A stretch of DNA of 40,076 nt from Sphingomonadales bacterium (GCA_028871475.1 JAGWMZ010000033.1:1-40076); one strand, 5' to 3'; positions 23,228 through 32,592 are shown, counted from the first letter of the stretch. The notes: generated by a model not told the origin, from the letters alone. Made by a program: numbers and translations.

Positions 23228-23240
23228 TAACATGCGTCCT

Positions 23241-26200
23241 ATGAACGATCAGTCGCCCGCTTCACGCCCCTTCGCCGATTTCGCGCCCGCCATTCGCCCG
23301 CAGACGCCTCTGCGCGCCGCCATCACCGCCGCCTATCGGCGCAGCGAGGAAGCGTGCCTCGCGTCCCTGATCGAAGCGGCGACCGTCAGCAAGGATCTCA
23401 AGGCCCAGATCGCCGGGACCGCCGCCTCGCTCGTCGGCAAGCTGCGCGAACAGGGCAAGCGTGGCGGCGTCGAAGGTCTGGTGCAGGAATATGCGCTTTC
23501 CAGCCAGGAAGGCGTGGCGCTGATGTGCCTGGCCGAGGCGCTGCTGCGCATTCCCGACCATGCCACGCGCGATGCACTGATCCGCGACAAGGTGGCGATG
23601 GGTGACTGGCGCAGCCATCTGGGCGGCGCGAAATCCATCTTCGTCAATGCCGCGACATGGGGGTTGGTCGTCACCGGCAGGCTGATCGACAGCGTCGACG
23701 AAAAGGGCCTGTCGGGCGCGCTGACCCGGCTGGTGGCCCGCGCGGGCGAACCGGTGGTGCGCCGGGGCATGGACATGGCCATGCGCATGATGGGCGAGCA
23801 ATTCGTCGCGGGCGAAACCATCGAGGAAGCGCTGGACCATGGCCGCCCGCTGGAGGCCAAGGGCTTCCGCTACAGCTATGACATGCTGGGCGAGGCAGCC
23901 ACCACGGCGCAGGACGCCACCCGCTTCTACGCCGAATACGAAACCGCCATCCACGCCATCGGCAAGAGCACGCAGGGTGCCAGCGCCTATGAACGCGCAG
24001 GCATCTCGATCAAACTTTCGGCGCTGCATCCGCGCTACAGCCGGTCGCAGGCCGACCGGGTGATGGAAGAACTGCTGCCCCGCGTGCGCGATCTGGCCGT
24101 GCTGGCGCGTGGCTACGACATCGGCTTCAACATCGACGCCGAGGAGCAGGACCGGCTCGAACTCTCGCTCGACCTGCTTGAAAGCCTGGCCTTCGACCCG
24201 GCCCTCGCCGGATGGAACGGGCTTGGTTTCGTCGTGCAAGCCTATGGCAAGCGCTGCCCCTTCGTGCTCGACTGGATGATCGATCTGGCGCGGCGCAGCG
24301 GGCATCGCTTCATGGTGCGCCTGGTTAAGGGGGCCTATTGGGATGCGGAAATCAAGCGCGCGCAGGTCGATGGCCTGCCCGACTTCCCGGTTTACACCCG
24401 CAAACATCACACCGATGTCGCCTATATCGCCTGCGCGCGCAAATTGCTGGGTGCGCCCGATGCCATCTTCCCGCAATTCGCCACCCATAACGCCCAGACT
24501 TTGGCCACCATCCACCATCTGGCAGGCGGCGACTTCGACACCGACCGTTATGAGTTCCAATGCCTGCACGGCATGGGCGAGGCGCTGTATGATCATGTGG
24601 TGGCGCGCGACGGCCTGGCCCGCCCCTGCCGCATCTATGCGCCGGTGGGTACGCATGAAACGCTGCTGGCCTATCTGGTGCGCCGCCTGCTGGAAAATGG
24701 CGCCAACTCCTCCTTCGTGCATCGCATTGGCGACACTTCGGTTTCCATCGCGGAGCTGGTGGCCGACCCTGTCGACCAGACGCTGCGCGACAGCACGCCG
24801 GGCGCGGCGCATGAGCTGATCGCCCGCCCCGACCATCTGTTTACCGACCGCGTCAATTCCGCCGGGCTGGACCTGAGCGACGAGACCATGCTCTCGATGC
24901 TCGACGAGGCCTTGCAAGGCTCCGCCACGCGCGAATGGCATGCCGCGCCGGAAGGTGCCCTTGGCCAGGATGCGCTTGTCCAGCCGCATCCGGTTCACAA
25001 CCCGGGCGACCATCGCGATGTGGTGGGCATGGCGCATTACGCCACGCCGGATCAGGCCAAGCAGGCTGTCAGCCGTGCCGCCGCCAGCACTTGGGCTAAT
25101 TTCCCGGCCCATGAACGCGCCGCCATGCTGGAGCGCGCAGCCGATGCCATGCAGGCGCAAATGCCGCCGCTCCTCGGCCTTATCATGCGCGAGGCGGGCA
25201 AATCGCTGCCCAATGCCATTGCCGAAGTGCGCGAGGCGGTGGACTTCCTGCGCTATTACGCGGCGCAGGCCCGCACCACATTGACCGGCACGCAGCAACC
25301 GCTGGGCCCGGTGGTCTGCATCAGCCCATGGAATTTCCCGCTGGCAATCTTCACCGGGCAGATTGCCGCAGCCTTGGTCACGGGCAATCCGGTGCTGGCC
25401 AAACCCGCCGAGGAAACGCCGCTGATCGCGGCGCAGGCCGTGCGCATCCTGCATGAGGCAGGTGTTCCGGCTGATGCGCTGCAACTGCTGCCGGGCGAAG
25501 GCGACATTGGCGCTGCGCTGGTCGCCGCGCCTGAAACGGCGGGCGTCGTCTTTACCGGCTCCACCCAGGTGGCACGGCTGATCCAGCGGCAATTGGCCAC
25601 ACGCCTCTCGCCTGCCGGACGGCCCCTGCCGCTGATCGCCGAAACCGGCGGGCAGAACGCCATGATCGTCGATTCCTCGGCGCTGGCCGAACAGGTGGTG
25701 GGTGATTGCATCGCCTCGGCCTTTGACAGCGCGGGGCAGCGCTGCTCGGCCTTGCGCATCCTGTGCCTGCAGGACGACATTGCCGACCGCACGCTCGACA
25801 TGCTGCGCGGCGCCATGGACGAACTGCGGATCGGCCGCACCGATCGCCTCGCCATCGACATCGGCCCGGTGATCACCGCCGAAGCGCAACAAGGCATCGA
25901 GGCGCATGTCGAGTACATGCGCGCCAAGGGCTGCCACATCACGCGCCTGGCCCTGCCGGGGGACGCCGCGCATGGCACGTTCGTGGCACCCACCATCATC
26001 GAGATCGACAGCATCGCTGATCTGCAGGGCGAGGTCTTCGGGCCGGTGCTGCATGTCCTGCGCTATGCACGCGAGGATCTGGACGCGCTGATCGATGCCA
26101 TCAATGCCACCGGCTATGGGCTGACCTTTGGCCTGCACACGCGGCTCGACCAGACCATCGCCCACGTCACCAGCCGGATCGCGGCGGGCAATCTCTATGT

Positions 26201-26879
26201 GAACCGCAATGTCATCGGCGCGACGGTGGGGGTGCAGCCCTTTGGCGGGCGCGGTCTTTCGGGCACGGGGCCCAAGGCGGGCGGGCCGCTCTATCTGGGC
26301 CGTTTGACCGCCAGCCTGAAGGCGTCACAACAGCATCCGGCAAGCGCCATCCCGGCACCGCTGGCCGATTTCATCGGATGGCTGGAAGCACAGGGCGAGG
26401 CAAAGCTTGCCGCCACGGCGCGCAGCTATGGCCGCTCCACCCGCCTTGACCAGAGCATCGAGCTGCCCGGCCCGGTTGGCGAGCGCAATATCTATGCCTG
26501 CCATCCGCGCGGACGCGTTCTGCTCAAGGCGGCAACGCGGGAGGGCCTTTACGACCAGATCGCCGCCGTGCTGGCCACAGGCAACAGCGCGGTACTGAGC
26601 GAAGAGCGAATGCCCGCCGGGCTTCCCGCATCGGTTGCCGCGCGGCTGAGCACGGACGTGACCAGCCCTCTGGCCGCGGCACTGATCGAGGGCGAGCCGA
26701 AGGAGATTCTGGCCGTGACGCAGCAGCTTGCTGCCCTGCCCGGCTCGATCGTTTCGCCTCATGCGGTCGCGGTCGGCGAGGTCGGGCGCTATCCCCTCGA
26801 TGCCCTGCTGGAGGAAGTGACCATCTCGACCAACACCACCGCCGCAGGGGGGAATGCCAGCCTGATGATGATCGGCTGA
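23241..26879 (+). CDS. putA: Bifunctional proline dehydrogenase / P5C dehydrogenase PutA
   Basis: The 1212-residue enzyme oxidises proline to glutamate in two steps. After an arm region (1-140) comes the FAD proline dehydrogenase barrel (about 150-470), with ISIKLSALHPRY, FNIDAEEQDRLELSLD, RLVKGAYWDAEIKRAQ and FATHNAQT. The NAD-dependent P5C dehydrogenase domain (about 530-1000) has PWNFPLAIFTGQ, IAETGGQNAMIVD with the catalytic Glu, and GQRCSALR with the catalytic Cys at codon 25743-25745. A C-terminal ALDH-like domain of about 200 residues follows. The N-terminal ribbon-helix-helix DNA-binding domain of E. coli PutA is absent, consistent with control by the divergent Lrp-type gene. ATG 23241 or 23232 may be the start. 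Neither has a clear ribosome-binding site. Confidence 0.95.
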   Translation: MNDQSPASRPFADFAPAIRPQTPLRAAITAAYRRSEEACLASLIEAATVSKDLKAQIAGTAASLVGKLREQGKRGGVEGLVQEYALSSQEGVALMCLAEALLRIPDHATRDALIRDKVAMGDWRSHLGGAKSIFVNAATWGLVVTGRLIDSVDEKGLSGALTRLVARAGEPVVRRGMDMAMRMMGEQFVAGETIEEALDHGRPLEAKGFRYSYDMLGEAATTAQDATRFYAEYETAIHAIGKSTQGASAYERAGISIKLSALHPRYSRSQADRVMEELLPRVRDLAVLARGYDIGFNIDAEEQDRLELSLDLLESLAFDPALAGWNGLGFVVQAYGKRCPFVLDWMIDLARRSGHRFMVRLVKGAYWDAEIKRAQVDGLPDFPVYTRKHHTDVAYIACARKLLGAPDAIFPQFATHNAQTLATIHHLAGGDFDTDRYEFQCLHGMGEALYDHVVARDGLARPCRIYAPVGTHETLLAYLVRRLLENGANSSFVHRIGDTSVSIAELVADPVDQTLRDSTPGAAHELIARPDHLFTDRVNSAGLDLSDETMLSMLDEALQGSATREWHAAPEGALGQDALVQPHPVHNPGDHRDVVGMAHYATPDQAKQAVSRAAASTWANFPAHERAAMLERAADAMQAQMPPLLGLIMREAGKSLPNAIAEVREAVDFLRYYAAQARTTLTGTQQPLGPVVCISPWNFPLAIFTGQIAAALVTGNPVLAKPAEETPLIAAQAVRILHEAGVPADALQLLPGEGDIGAALVAAPETAGVVFTGSTQVARLIQRQLATRLSPAGRPLPLIAETGGQNAMIVDSSALAEQVVGDCIASAFDSAGQRCSALRILCLQDDIADRTLDMLRGAMDELRIGRTDRLAIDIGPVITAEAQQGIEAHVEYMRAKGCHITRLALPGDAAHGTFVAPTIIEIDSIADLQGEVFGPVLHVLRYAREDLDALIDAINATGYGLTFGLHTRLDQTIAHVTSRIAAGNLYVNRNVIGATVGVQPFGGRGLSGTGPKAGGPLYLGRLTASLKASQQHPASAIPAPLADFIGWLEAQGEAKLAATARSYGRSTRLDQSIELPGPVGERNIYACHPRGRVLLKAATREGLYDQIAAVLATGNSAVLSEERMPAGLPASVAARLSTDVTSPLAAALIEGEPKEILAVTQQLAALPGSIVSPHAVAVGEVGRYPLDALLEEVTISTNTTAAGGNASLMMIG

Positions 26880-26989
26880 CCATCACCTCCCCCGAAGGCG
26901 GCACACAGCGTCTCTGAGCCGATCGCCAGCGCCGCCTCGTAAAAACACTTAAGACTCAAAGAATGCGCCGACTTTTCGGCTTTGATCGA

Positions 26990-27026
26990 TTTCAAAGTTG
27001 AAAGTCGGTTCACCTTTCAATATTGT
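26990..27026 (+). promoter_or_regulatory. Promoter with operator half-sites for the TonB-dependent receptor
   Basis: TTGAAA (26998-27003), a 17-bp spacer and TATTGT (27021-27026) form a good promoter whose transcript would begin about 42 nt before the receptor ATG. TTGAAAG (26998-27004) and CTTTCAA (27014-27020) are inverted within it, and another TTTCAA stands at 26990-26995. Three half-sites of one motif therefore overlap the promoter. The regulator is not identified. Confidence 0.65.
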
Positions 27027-27074
27027 GCCTCTCATGACGCTGGCGCACCAAGATCGCCGCGCAAGGAGAGGATC

Positions 27075-29396
27075 ATGGCAGCCACTGCAAGAAAGACCAC
27101 TCGCCGCATTTGTACCCTTCTGCTCTCCACCGTGGCGCTGGGGGCATTGCCCTCTGTCGCGGCGGCGCAAGACCAACCCGCCACTGCCCCCACCACTTCC
27201 CCAGCCATTTCCAATGACGAGATCATCGTCACCGCCCGTCGCCGCAGCGAAACGCTCAGTTCGGTGCCCATCGCCATCACTGCCTTCACTGGCGACCAAC
27301 TGGCGGCCAAGGGCGCGATCGACATCACCGATCTGGCCGATGAAGTGCCCAACGTCACGCTGGAGCCATCGCGCGGGACCAACTCCACCCTGTCGGCCTT
27401 CATTCGCGGCGTGGGCCAGCAGGACCCGGTTTCCGGCTTTGAACAGGGCGTGGGCATCTATCTCGACGATGTCTATCTCAACCGCCCGCAGGCCGCCGTG
27501 CTGGACATCTATGACGTGGAGCGCGTGGAGGTGCTGCGCGGGCCACAGGGCACGCTTTACGGGCGCAACACCATCGGCGGTGCCATCAAATATGTGACCA
27601 AGAAACTCGACGACAAGGCGCATGTCTCGCTGCGCGGCACCTATGGCAGCTATGATCAGGCTGATGGGGTCATCACCGCCAGCACGCCGGTCGACAAGAA
27701 CGGGCTGGTGCGCATCGGGGGCTCCTTCGCGCGGCTGACGCGGGGCGGCTTTGGCAAGGATCTGACCACCGGCCTCGACAATTACAACAAGGACATCATC
27801 GCCGGGCGCGGCACGATCGAGGTGCATGGCGACAAGATCTTCGCCCGCATGACCGGCGATTACACCCATGACATGTCGAACCCGCGCGGCGGCCACCGCG
27901 AAATTCCGGGGCAATTGACGGGCGCACCGGTGCTCGCCAATGTCTTTGACACGCAGGCCGGGCTCAACAGCCCCAAGCAGGATGTGAAGGCCTGGGGCTG
28001 GTCGCTCTTCATGGAGGCCAAGCCGCTCGACTGGCTGACGCTGCGTTCGATCACCGCCTATCGCAAGGATGACTCCGCCTCGCCCATCGATTTCGATGCC
28101 ACCCCCTCGCAGGATGTCGACGTGCCCGCCTTCTACCGCAACCGGCAGACCAGCCAGGAGTTGCAGGTGCTGGTGTCGAAGGGGCGCTTCAATGGCATGG
28201 CGGGCTTCTATTACCTCAACGCCACCGCCCTCACCCAGTTCGACGTGCGGCTCTTCACCACCGTTGCCGGGCTGGCGGCCTACACCGATGCCAAGATCGT
28301 CACCGATACGATGGCCGGGTTCGTCAACCTGACCTATGATGTCACCGACCATATCAGTCTGGAGGCGGGCGGCCGCTACACCTGGGACAAGCGCGGCGCG
28401 ACGATCCTGCGCCAGAACTATCTGGGCGGCGGGTCGCCCACGTTCGGCGGCGCGGGTGTGCCCTTTGGCACGCCCAGCACCAATTTCAACGGCAGCGCGA
28501 GTTTCACCAAATTCACCCCCCGCGCCTCGATCAACTGGCGACCGGACAGCAACAACACGCTCTATGTCAGCTATTCGCAAGGCTTCAAGGGCGGCGGGTT
28601 TGACCCGCGCGGCGTGGGGGTGAATGCGCCTCCGGGTGAAACGCAGGGGCAGTTCCTCAGCTTCCGCCCCGAAAAGGTCAACAATTACGAGGTCGGCCTG
28701 AAAACCCGCCTGTTTGACCGTAAGCTGGCGCTGAACCTTGCCGCCTTCCGCATGGATTACAAGGATGTGCAGATCCCCGGATCGGTGGCCTGCACGGTGG
28801 CGGGGTTGCCCAGCTTTTGCGGCGTGGTGTCGAATGCGGGCAAGGCGCGCATGCAGGGCGTGGAAGCCGAGGGGCATTTCAAGATGGGCCCGCTCACGCT
28901 CAATGGTTCGCTGGGCTATATCGACGCCAAATATCTGCAATACATCACCCTCATCAATGGGGCGCCCACCGATGTGGCGGCCTATCGCAAGGTGCAGAAC
29001 ACGCCGGCGTGGAATGGCAATGCCTCGGCCACGGTGGCCTTGCCCGTACCCAAGGGATCGCTGGACCTGACGGGCGGCGCATCATGGAAGAGCACGACCT
29101 ATCAGTTCGAGATCCCCAATCCCTATCTCGACCAGCCCGCCTATACGCTGTTTGACGCCAGCCTCGTCTATCATGCGCCCGGTGGCCGCTGGACGCTGGG
29201 CATCTATGGCAAGAATCTGGGCGACAAGCGCTACAAGACCTCGGGCTATACCTATGTGGCGGCCAATGCGACGACGGGCGCGCTCACCTATACGCCGCAG
29301 GGCAATCTGATACCGACGCTGGGCAAGGAAGGCGTGCTGACCACCTATTGGGGCAATCCGCGTCAGGTCTTCGGCACGGTGACGATGAGTTTCTGA
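27075..29396 (+). CDS. TonB-dependent receptor
   Basis: The 773-residue outer-membrane receptor has a signal peptide (TLLLSTVALGALPSVAAAQ), a TonB box DEIIVTARRR near residues 47-56, and a plug domain. The plug contains SVPIAITAFTGDQL, LADEVPNVTLEPSRG, SAFIRGVGQQDP, GIYLDDVYLNRP and VEVLRGPQGTLYGRNTIGGAIKY-like repeats. The barrel follows and ends in the aromatic residue of GTVTMSF. The form is the common sphingomonad kind used for large or aromatic substrates and for iron chelates. The frame is open 93 bp further upstream, but that start lies before the promoter at 26998-27026. ATG 27075 has AAGGAGAGG upstream. A strong terminator follows. The substrate cannot be predicted. Confidence 0.94.
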   Translation: MAATARKTTRRICTLLLSTVALGALPSVAAAQDQPATAPTTSPAISNDEIIVTARRRSETLSSVPIAITAFTGDQLAAKGAIDITDLADEVPNVTLEPSRGTNSTLSAFIRGVGQQDPVSGFEQGVGIYLDDVYLNRPQAAVLDIYDVERVEVLRGPQGTLYGRNTIGGAIKYVTKKLDDKAHVSLRGTYGSYDQADGVITASTPVDKNGLVRIGGSFARLTRGGFGKDLTTGLDNYNKDIIAGRGTIEVHGDKIFARMTGDYTHDMSNPRGGHREIPGQLTGAPVLANVFDTQAGLNSPKQDVKAWGWSLFMEAKPLDWLTLRSITAYRKDDSASPIDFDATPSQDVDVPAFYRNRQTSQELQVLVSKGRFNGMAGFYYLNATALTQFDVRLFTTVAGLAAYTDAKIVTDTMAGFVNLTYDVTDHISLEAGGRYTWDKRGATILRQNYLGGGSPTFGGAGVPFGTPSTNFNGSASFTKFTPRASINWRPDSNNTLYVSYSQGFKGGGFDPRGVGVNAPPGETQGQFLSFRPEKVNNYEVGLKTRLFDRKLALNLAAFRMDYKDVQIPGSVACTVAGLPSFCGVVSNAGKARMQGVEAEGHFKMGPLTLNGSLGYIDAKYLQYITLINGAPTDVAAYRKVQNTPAWNGNASATVALPVPKGSLDLTGGASWKSTTYQFEIPNPYLDQPAYTLFDASLVYHAPGGRWTLGIYGKNLGDKRYKTSGYTYVAANATTGALTYTPQGNLIPTLGKEGVLTTYWGNPRQVFGTVTMSF

Positions 29397-29416
29397 GCGA
29401 CCACGCCTGCGAGGGG

Positions 29417-29452
29417 CAAGGAGGCAGCTTGAACGGCTGCCTCCTTGTTTTA
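29417..29452 (+). terminator. Rho-independent terminator of the TonB-dependent receptor
   Basis: CAAGGAGGCAG (29417-29427) and CTGCCTCCTTG (29437-29447) form a perfect 11-bp stem with a 9-nt loop, followed by TTTTAT. It starts 20 bp after the receptor stop. On the minus strand no T-run follows, so it acts mainly on the rightward transcript. Confidence 0.9.
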
Positions 29453-30307
29453 TGGCAAGGCGGCGAAAAAGCCGCCGAGCGCCGCAAGGGCATCGGGCTC
29501 GTTCATCATCGGCGCATGGCCGACGCCATCCACCAGCGCCAGACGTGCCTGATCATGGCCTGCCACCATCGCCTCGGCCACCGATGCGTCCAGCAGATCA
29601 GTCCGCGTACCGCGCAGCACCAGCAGAGGACGGGCCTGCGCAAAGCCATGCCATTTGCCCCATGGGTCAGGGTCAGCAACGATGCGGCTCAGCGCGTCGG
29701 CGATCGCCGGGTCGTAATCGGCCACCACCTGCCCGTCCTGTTCGCGAAACAGACGGCGCGCCATGGCCAGCCAGTCGGCCGCCCTATAATGGGGGAAGAC
29801 ATCCGCATTGAGCGCCGCGCAGGCATCAGCGGCGGCTTGCCAGCCCGGCAAGGCGCCACCCTTGCCGACATAGCCCGCGATGCGCGCCAACCCCTCGGGC
29901 GCCAGTTGCGGACCAATGTCGTTGATGACGGCGCCGGCCACCAGATCAGGGTGGCGCGTGGCCAGTTCCACCGTGATCAGACCGCCCATGGAGGTGCCGA
30001 CAAAATGGGCGCGCGCAATGCCAAGCCGCCGCAGCAAAAGGGTAATATCACCGACATAGGTGGCGATGTCATAGCGTTCCTGCGGGTCGCGCGCGGAGTG
30101 CCCCCGCCCCCGCATGTCCAGCGCCAGCACCCGCCGCTGCCGCGCCGCCAGCCAGGGCGCCAGATGTTCGAAATCGCGGCTGTTGCGTGTCAGGCCATGC
30201 AGGCACACCACCGGCAGCCGTGCCTCGCCCCCCGCCCCGGCATAATCCCGCCCGAACAGCGTCAGCCCGTCGGTAGAGGTCCAGTGGCGCGCCTGCCAGT
30301 CACCCAT
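29450..30307 (-). CDS. Alpha/beta-hydrolase
   Basis: The 285-residue enzyme has the alpha/beta-hydrolase fold. The oxyanion-hole segment is VVCLHGLTRNSRDF (33-46), with LALDMRGRGHS after it. The nucleophile elbow is GTSMGG with Ser106. The catalytic His is His264 in GVGHAPMM. The Asp is probably in LRGTRTDLL. This pattern fits esterases, lactonases or C-C hydrolases such as MhpC relatives, and the substrate cannot be chosen. It starts 2 bp after the TetR stop, so the two are cotranscribed. The divergent MFS transporter probably brings in or exports the related compound. Confidence 0.9.
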   Translation of the reverse strand: MGDWQARHWTSTDGLTLFGRDYAGAGGEARLPVVCLHGLTRNSRDFEHLAPWLAARQRRVLALDMRGRGHSARDPQERYDIATYVGDITLLLRRLGIARAHFVGTSMGGLITVELATRHPDLVAGAVINDIGPQLAPEGLARIAGYVGKGGALPGWQAAADACAALNADVFPHYRAADWLAMARRLFREQDGQVVADYDPAIADALSRIVADPDPWGKWHGFAQARPLLVLRGTRTDLLDASVAEAMVAGHDQARLALVDGVGHAPMMNEPDALAALGGFFAALP

Positions 30308-30309
30308 GC

Positions 30310-30972
30310 CTATTCCTTTGTCTTGACGGCCAGCCCTTCAGTGATGAAACGCCCGGCCTCGGCCAGAACCTCGCTCGTGTCCGCATCGCTCCACACCCCA
30401 AAACGCAGGCCCAGAAACACATTGATGCCCATCAGCGCCCAGGCCCGCACCTCGGCATTGCCCGGCGCGATTTCGCCGCGGTCCATCGCCGATTGCAGGC
30501 GCGCGGCGATGCGATTGGCCGAATTGGTGTAATGTTCGCGATAGGAGACAGGATCGACGAATTCGGATTCATCGATGATGCGGTAGATCTCGCGGTGCTG
30601 GCGCACAAAATCGAGATAGGCCGCCTGCCCGGCCTTTTCCGCCGCCAACTGGTCGGGCGCATCGGCAAGGCGCGGGGCGACGAAATCGCGCACCTGCATC
30701 GACATATCCTTCACAAGCGCGGTGAAGATCGCTTCCTTGCTGTCGAAATAGACATAGAAACTGCCTGCCGCCACGCCAGCGCGCGCCGTGATCTGGCTGA
30801 TGGCGGCATCGTGAAAGCCCTTTTCGCCAAATTCCAGCGCCGCCGCATTCAGCAAGGCGCGCAAGGTGCGGCGGCCCCTTTCGGTCTTGGGCACTTTGGC
30901 GGCGTTGGGCGCCCGGCCTGCGCCATCGCCAGTCACATGGGGAGCGTCGGCCGGTGGAGGTGTCTCAGGCAT
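30310..30972 (-). CDS. TetR/AcrR-family transcriptional regulator
   Basis: The 220-residue regulator has a disordered, Pro/Ala-rich N-terminus (1-28) and a TetR helix-turn-helix (about 33-80): TLRALLNAAALEFGEKGF, then AAISQITARAGVAAGSFYVYFDSKEAIF. The ligand-binding domain follows, with YRIIDESEFVDPVSYREHY in the middle. It is cotranscribed with the hydrolase and diverges from the MFS transporter. The perfect palindrome at 30996-31009 lies 24 bp upstream and overlaps the MFS promoter, so it probably represses both directions. The inducer is likely the substrate of the hydrolase or transporter, which is inferred. Confidence 0.92.
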   Translation of the reverse strand: MPETPPPADAPHVTGDGAGRAPNAAKVPKTERGRRTLRALLNAAALEFGEKGFHDAAISQITARAGVAAGSFYVYFDSKEAIFTALVKDMSMQVRDFVAPRLADAPDQLAAEKAGQAAYLDFVRQHREIYRIIDESEFVDPVSYREHYTNSANRIAARLQSAMDRGEIAPGNAEVRAWALMGINVFLGLRFGVWSDADTSEVLAEAGRFITEGLAVKTKE

Positions 30973-30994
30973 CGCTCTCTTCCGTCTTTCTAAT

Positions 30995-31023
30995 TTGAAT
31001 CATGATTCATAATTCACTACTAT
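30995..31023 (+). promoter_or_regulatory. MFS promoter with TetR operator
   Basis: TTGAAT (30995-31000), a 17-bp spacer and TACTAT (31018-31023) make a promoter for the MFS gene. The perfect 14-bp palindrome TGAATCATGATTCA (30996-31009) covers the -35 and part of the spacer. A TetR protein bound there would block transcription. Confidence 0.75.
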
Positions 31024-31077
31024 GCCCGAAACCGACCGAGCGCAAGAAACACCAGCGCCACATCAACGGAAGAGACC

Positions 31078-32328
31078 ATGCCCGGCCCCAAAGCTTCTCC
31101 GCGCCCTTTGCGCCCCTCCTTCGTGCTGGCCATGTTGCTGGTGGTCTATACGTTCAATTTCATCGACCGGCAGATTCTGGGCATTCTGGCTGGCCCTATC
31201 AAGGCTGACCTGAATCTTACCGATACGCAACTGGGCGCGCTGGGCGGTTTCGCCTTTGCACTGCTCTATTCCACCATGGGTCTGCCGCTGGCATGGCTGG
31301 GCGACCGCAAGGGGCGCACGCCGGTGATCGCCGCCTCGCTGGCCCTGTGGAGCGGCTTTACCGCGCTGTGCGGCATGGTGTCGGGCTTCGGGGCAATGTT
31401 CCTGTGCCGCCTTGGCGTGGGGGTGGGTGAAGCCGGCGGCGTGGCGCCATCCTATGCGCTGATTTCCGATACGTTTCCGCCCAGTCAGCGGGCGCGGGCG
31501 CTGGCCATCTATTCGCTGGGCATCCCGCTGGGGTCGGCTGCGGGCATTCTGCTGGGCGGCTATGTGGCAGCGGCGGTGAATTGGCGCGCGGCCTTTCTCG
31601 CCGTGGGGCTGGCGGGCCTGGTGTTCACGCCGGTCTTTGCATGGGTCGTGCGCGATCCTCACCGCCCCACACCCGCCCAGGCCCCTGCCCTGCGTGCGGT
31701 GCTGACCATTCTGGCGGGCAAGCGCAGTTTCTGGCTGCTCTCCTTCGGCGCGGCCTCCTGCTCGATGATGGGTTATGGGCTGGCCTTCTGGCTGCCCTCG
31801 CTGATGCGGCGATCCTTCGGGCTCAATCTGGTGGAAACCTCGCGCTTCTTCGGTCTTTTGCTGCTGATCGGCGGCACTGTCGGCGTGCTGGCGGGCGGCG
31901 TGCTGGCCGACTGGCTGGGCGGGCGCAATCGCGCGGCCTTTGCCTGGCTGCCGGCCTGCTCCTTCCTGCTGGGCGTGCCGCTGTTTGTCGGCGGGCTCTA
32001 TTCCGGGGCGGCCGGGGCCGCCTTCTGGTGGTTCCTGTTGCCGCAGGCGCTGGTCTATCTCTGGCTGGGGCCAGTGCTGACGGCGGTGCAGCATCTGGTG
32101 CCCGCCCCCATGCGCGGCACGGCCTCGGCCAGCTTCCTCCTCATCAACAATCTCATCGGCGTGGGGTTGGGCTCGCTGACGATCGGCAAGCTGTCGGACC
32201 TGCTCACCCCCGGCTTCGGTCAGGACGCCTTGCGCCATGCCATCATGATGGGTCTGGGCTTTTACCTGCTGGCCGCGGTTCTGATGATGGCAGCGGGGCG
32301 TTATCTGGCACGCGAATGGGTGGCATAG
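31078..32328 (+). CDS. MFS transporter, spinster-like
   Basis: The 416-residue inner-membrane protein has about twelve membrane helices. Helix 1 holds YTFNFIDRQILGILAGPIK, the start typical of the spinster-like/AHS-type MFS group. The loop 2-3 motif is GLPLAWLGDRKGRT, and helix 4-5 has CRLGVGVGEAGGVAPSYALISDTFPP. The second half starts near WLLSFGAASCSMMGYGLAF. It is transcribed from the TetR-controlled promoter, divergent from the TetR/hydrolase pair. Sphingomonads often pair such transporters with hydrolases for aromatic acids or esters. Substrate and direction are not shown by sequence. Confidence 0.9.
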   Translation: MPGPKASPRPLRPSFVLAMLLVVYTFNFIDRQILGILAGPIKADLNLTDTQLGALGGFAFALLYSTMGLPLAWLGDRKGRTPVIAASLALWSGFTALCGMVSGFGAMFLCRLGVGVGEAGGVAPSYALISDTFPPSQRARALAIYSLGIPLGSAAGILLGGYVAAAVNWRAAFLAVGLAGLVFTPVFAWVVRDPHRPTPAQAPALRAVLTILAGKRSFWLLSFGAASCSMMGYGLAFWLPSLMRRSFGLNLVETSRFFGLLLLIGGTVGVLAGGVLADWLGGRNRAAFAWLPACSFLLGVPLFVGGLYSGAAGAAFWWFLLPQALVYLWLGPVLTAVQHLVPAPMRGTASASFLLINNLIGVGLGSLTIGKLSDLLTPGFGQDALRHAIMMGLGFYLLAAVLMMAAGRYLAREWVA

Positions 32329-32369
32329 GCCGCTTGCCAAAAGGGCGTCATGGCTTCTAGGGTGCCCTC

Positions 32370-32393
32370 ATCGGGCCGGCTTGCTGGCCCGAT
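32370..32393. other. 8-bp stem-loop after the MFS gene
   Basis: ATCGGGCC (32370-32377) and GGCCCGAT (32386-32393) form a perfect stem around an 8-nt loop, 42 bp after the MFS stop and just before the cobalamin riboswitch. No T-run follows. It may end the MFS transcript or be part of the riboswitch promoter region. Confidence 0.4.
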
Positions 32394-32400
32394 CGATCGC

Positions 32401-32592
32401 GCCGGTGCCCTGCCAAGGGCTTTGAAAGGGAATGCGGTGAGGGTGCATCGCATCCAAATCCGCGGCTGTCCCTGCAACTGTCAGCGGTGAGTGCCTTGCA
32501 TACCGCCCCCTTTTGCCGGGGGCAGCCACTGGGCCCGTGCCCGGGAAGGCCATGCAAGGCGCGATGACCCGCGAGCCAGGAGACCTGCCGGC
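32401..32592 (+). ncRNA. Cobalamin riboswitch
   Basis: The conserved parts of the B12 aptamer occur in order: GCCGGTGCC, AAGGGAATGCGGTGAGG (near 32426-32442), CGGCTGTCCCTGCAACTGT (near 32461-32480), a variable arm ending GGGAAGGCC, and the B12 box GAGCCAGGAGACCTGCC (near 32571-32588). Closing stem P1 pairs GCCGG (32401-32405) with CCGGC (32588-32592). It lies upstream of the NiCoT transporter, so cobalamin should shut off cobalt uptake. Confidence 0.95.

Noticed and set aside
23262..26165. A 967-codon open frame antisense to putA
   Set aside because: No recognisable fold, and composition (His, Gln, Arg, Gly) typical of antisense of a high-GC gene. PutA on the plus strand explains the region fully.
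26949..28940. A 663-codon open frame antisense to the second TonB-dependent receptor
   Set aside because: The plus-strand receptor has a signal peptide, TonB box, promoter and terminator. The antisense frame has none of these.
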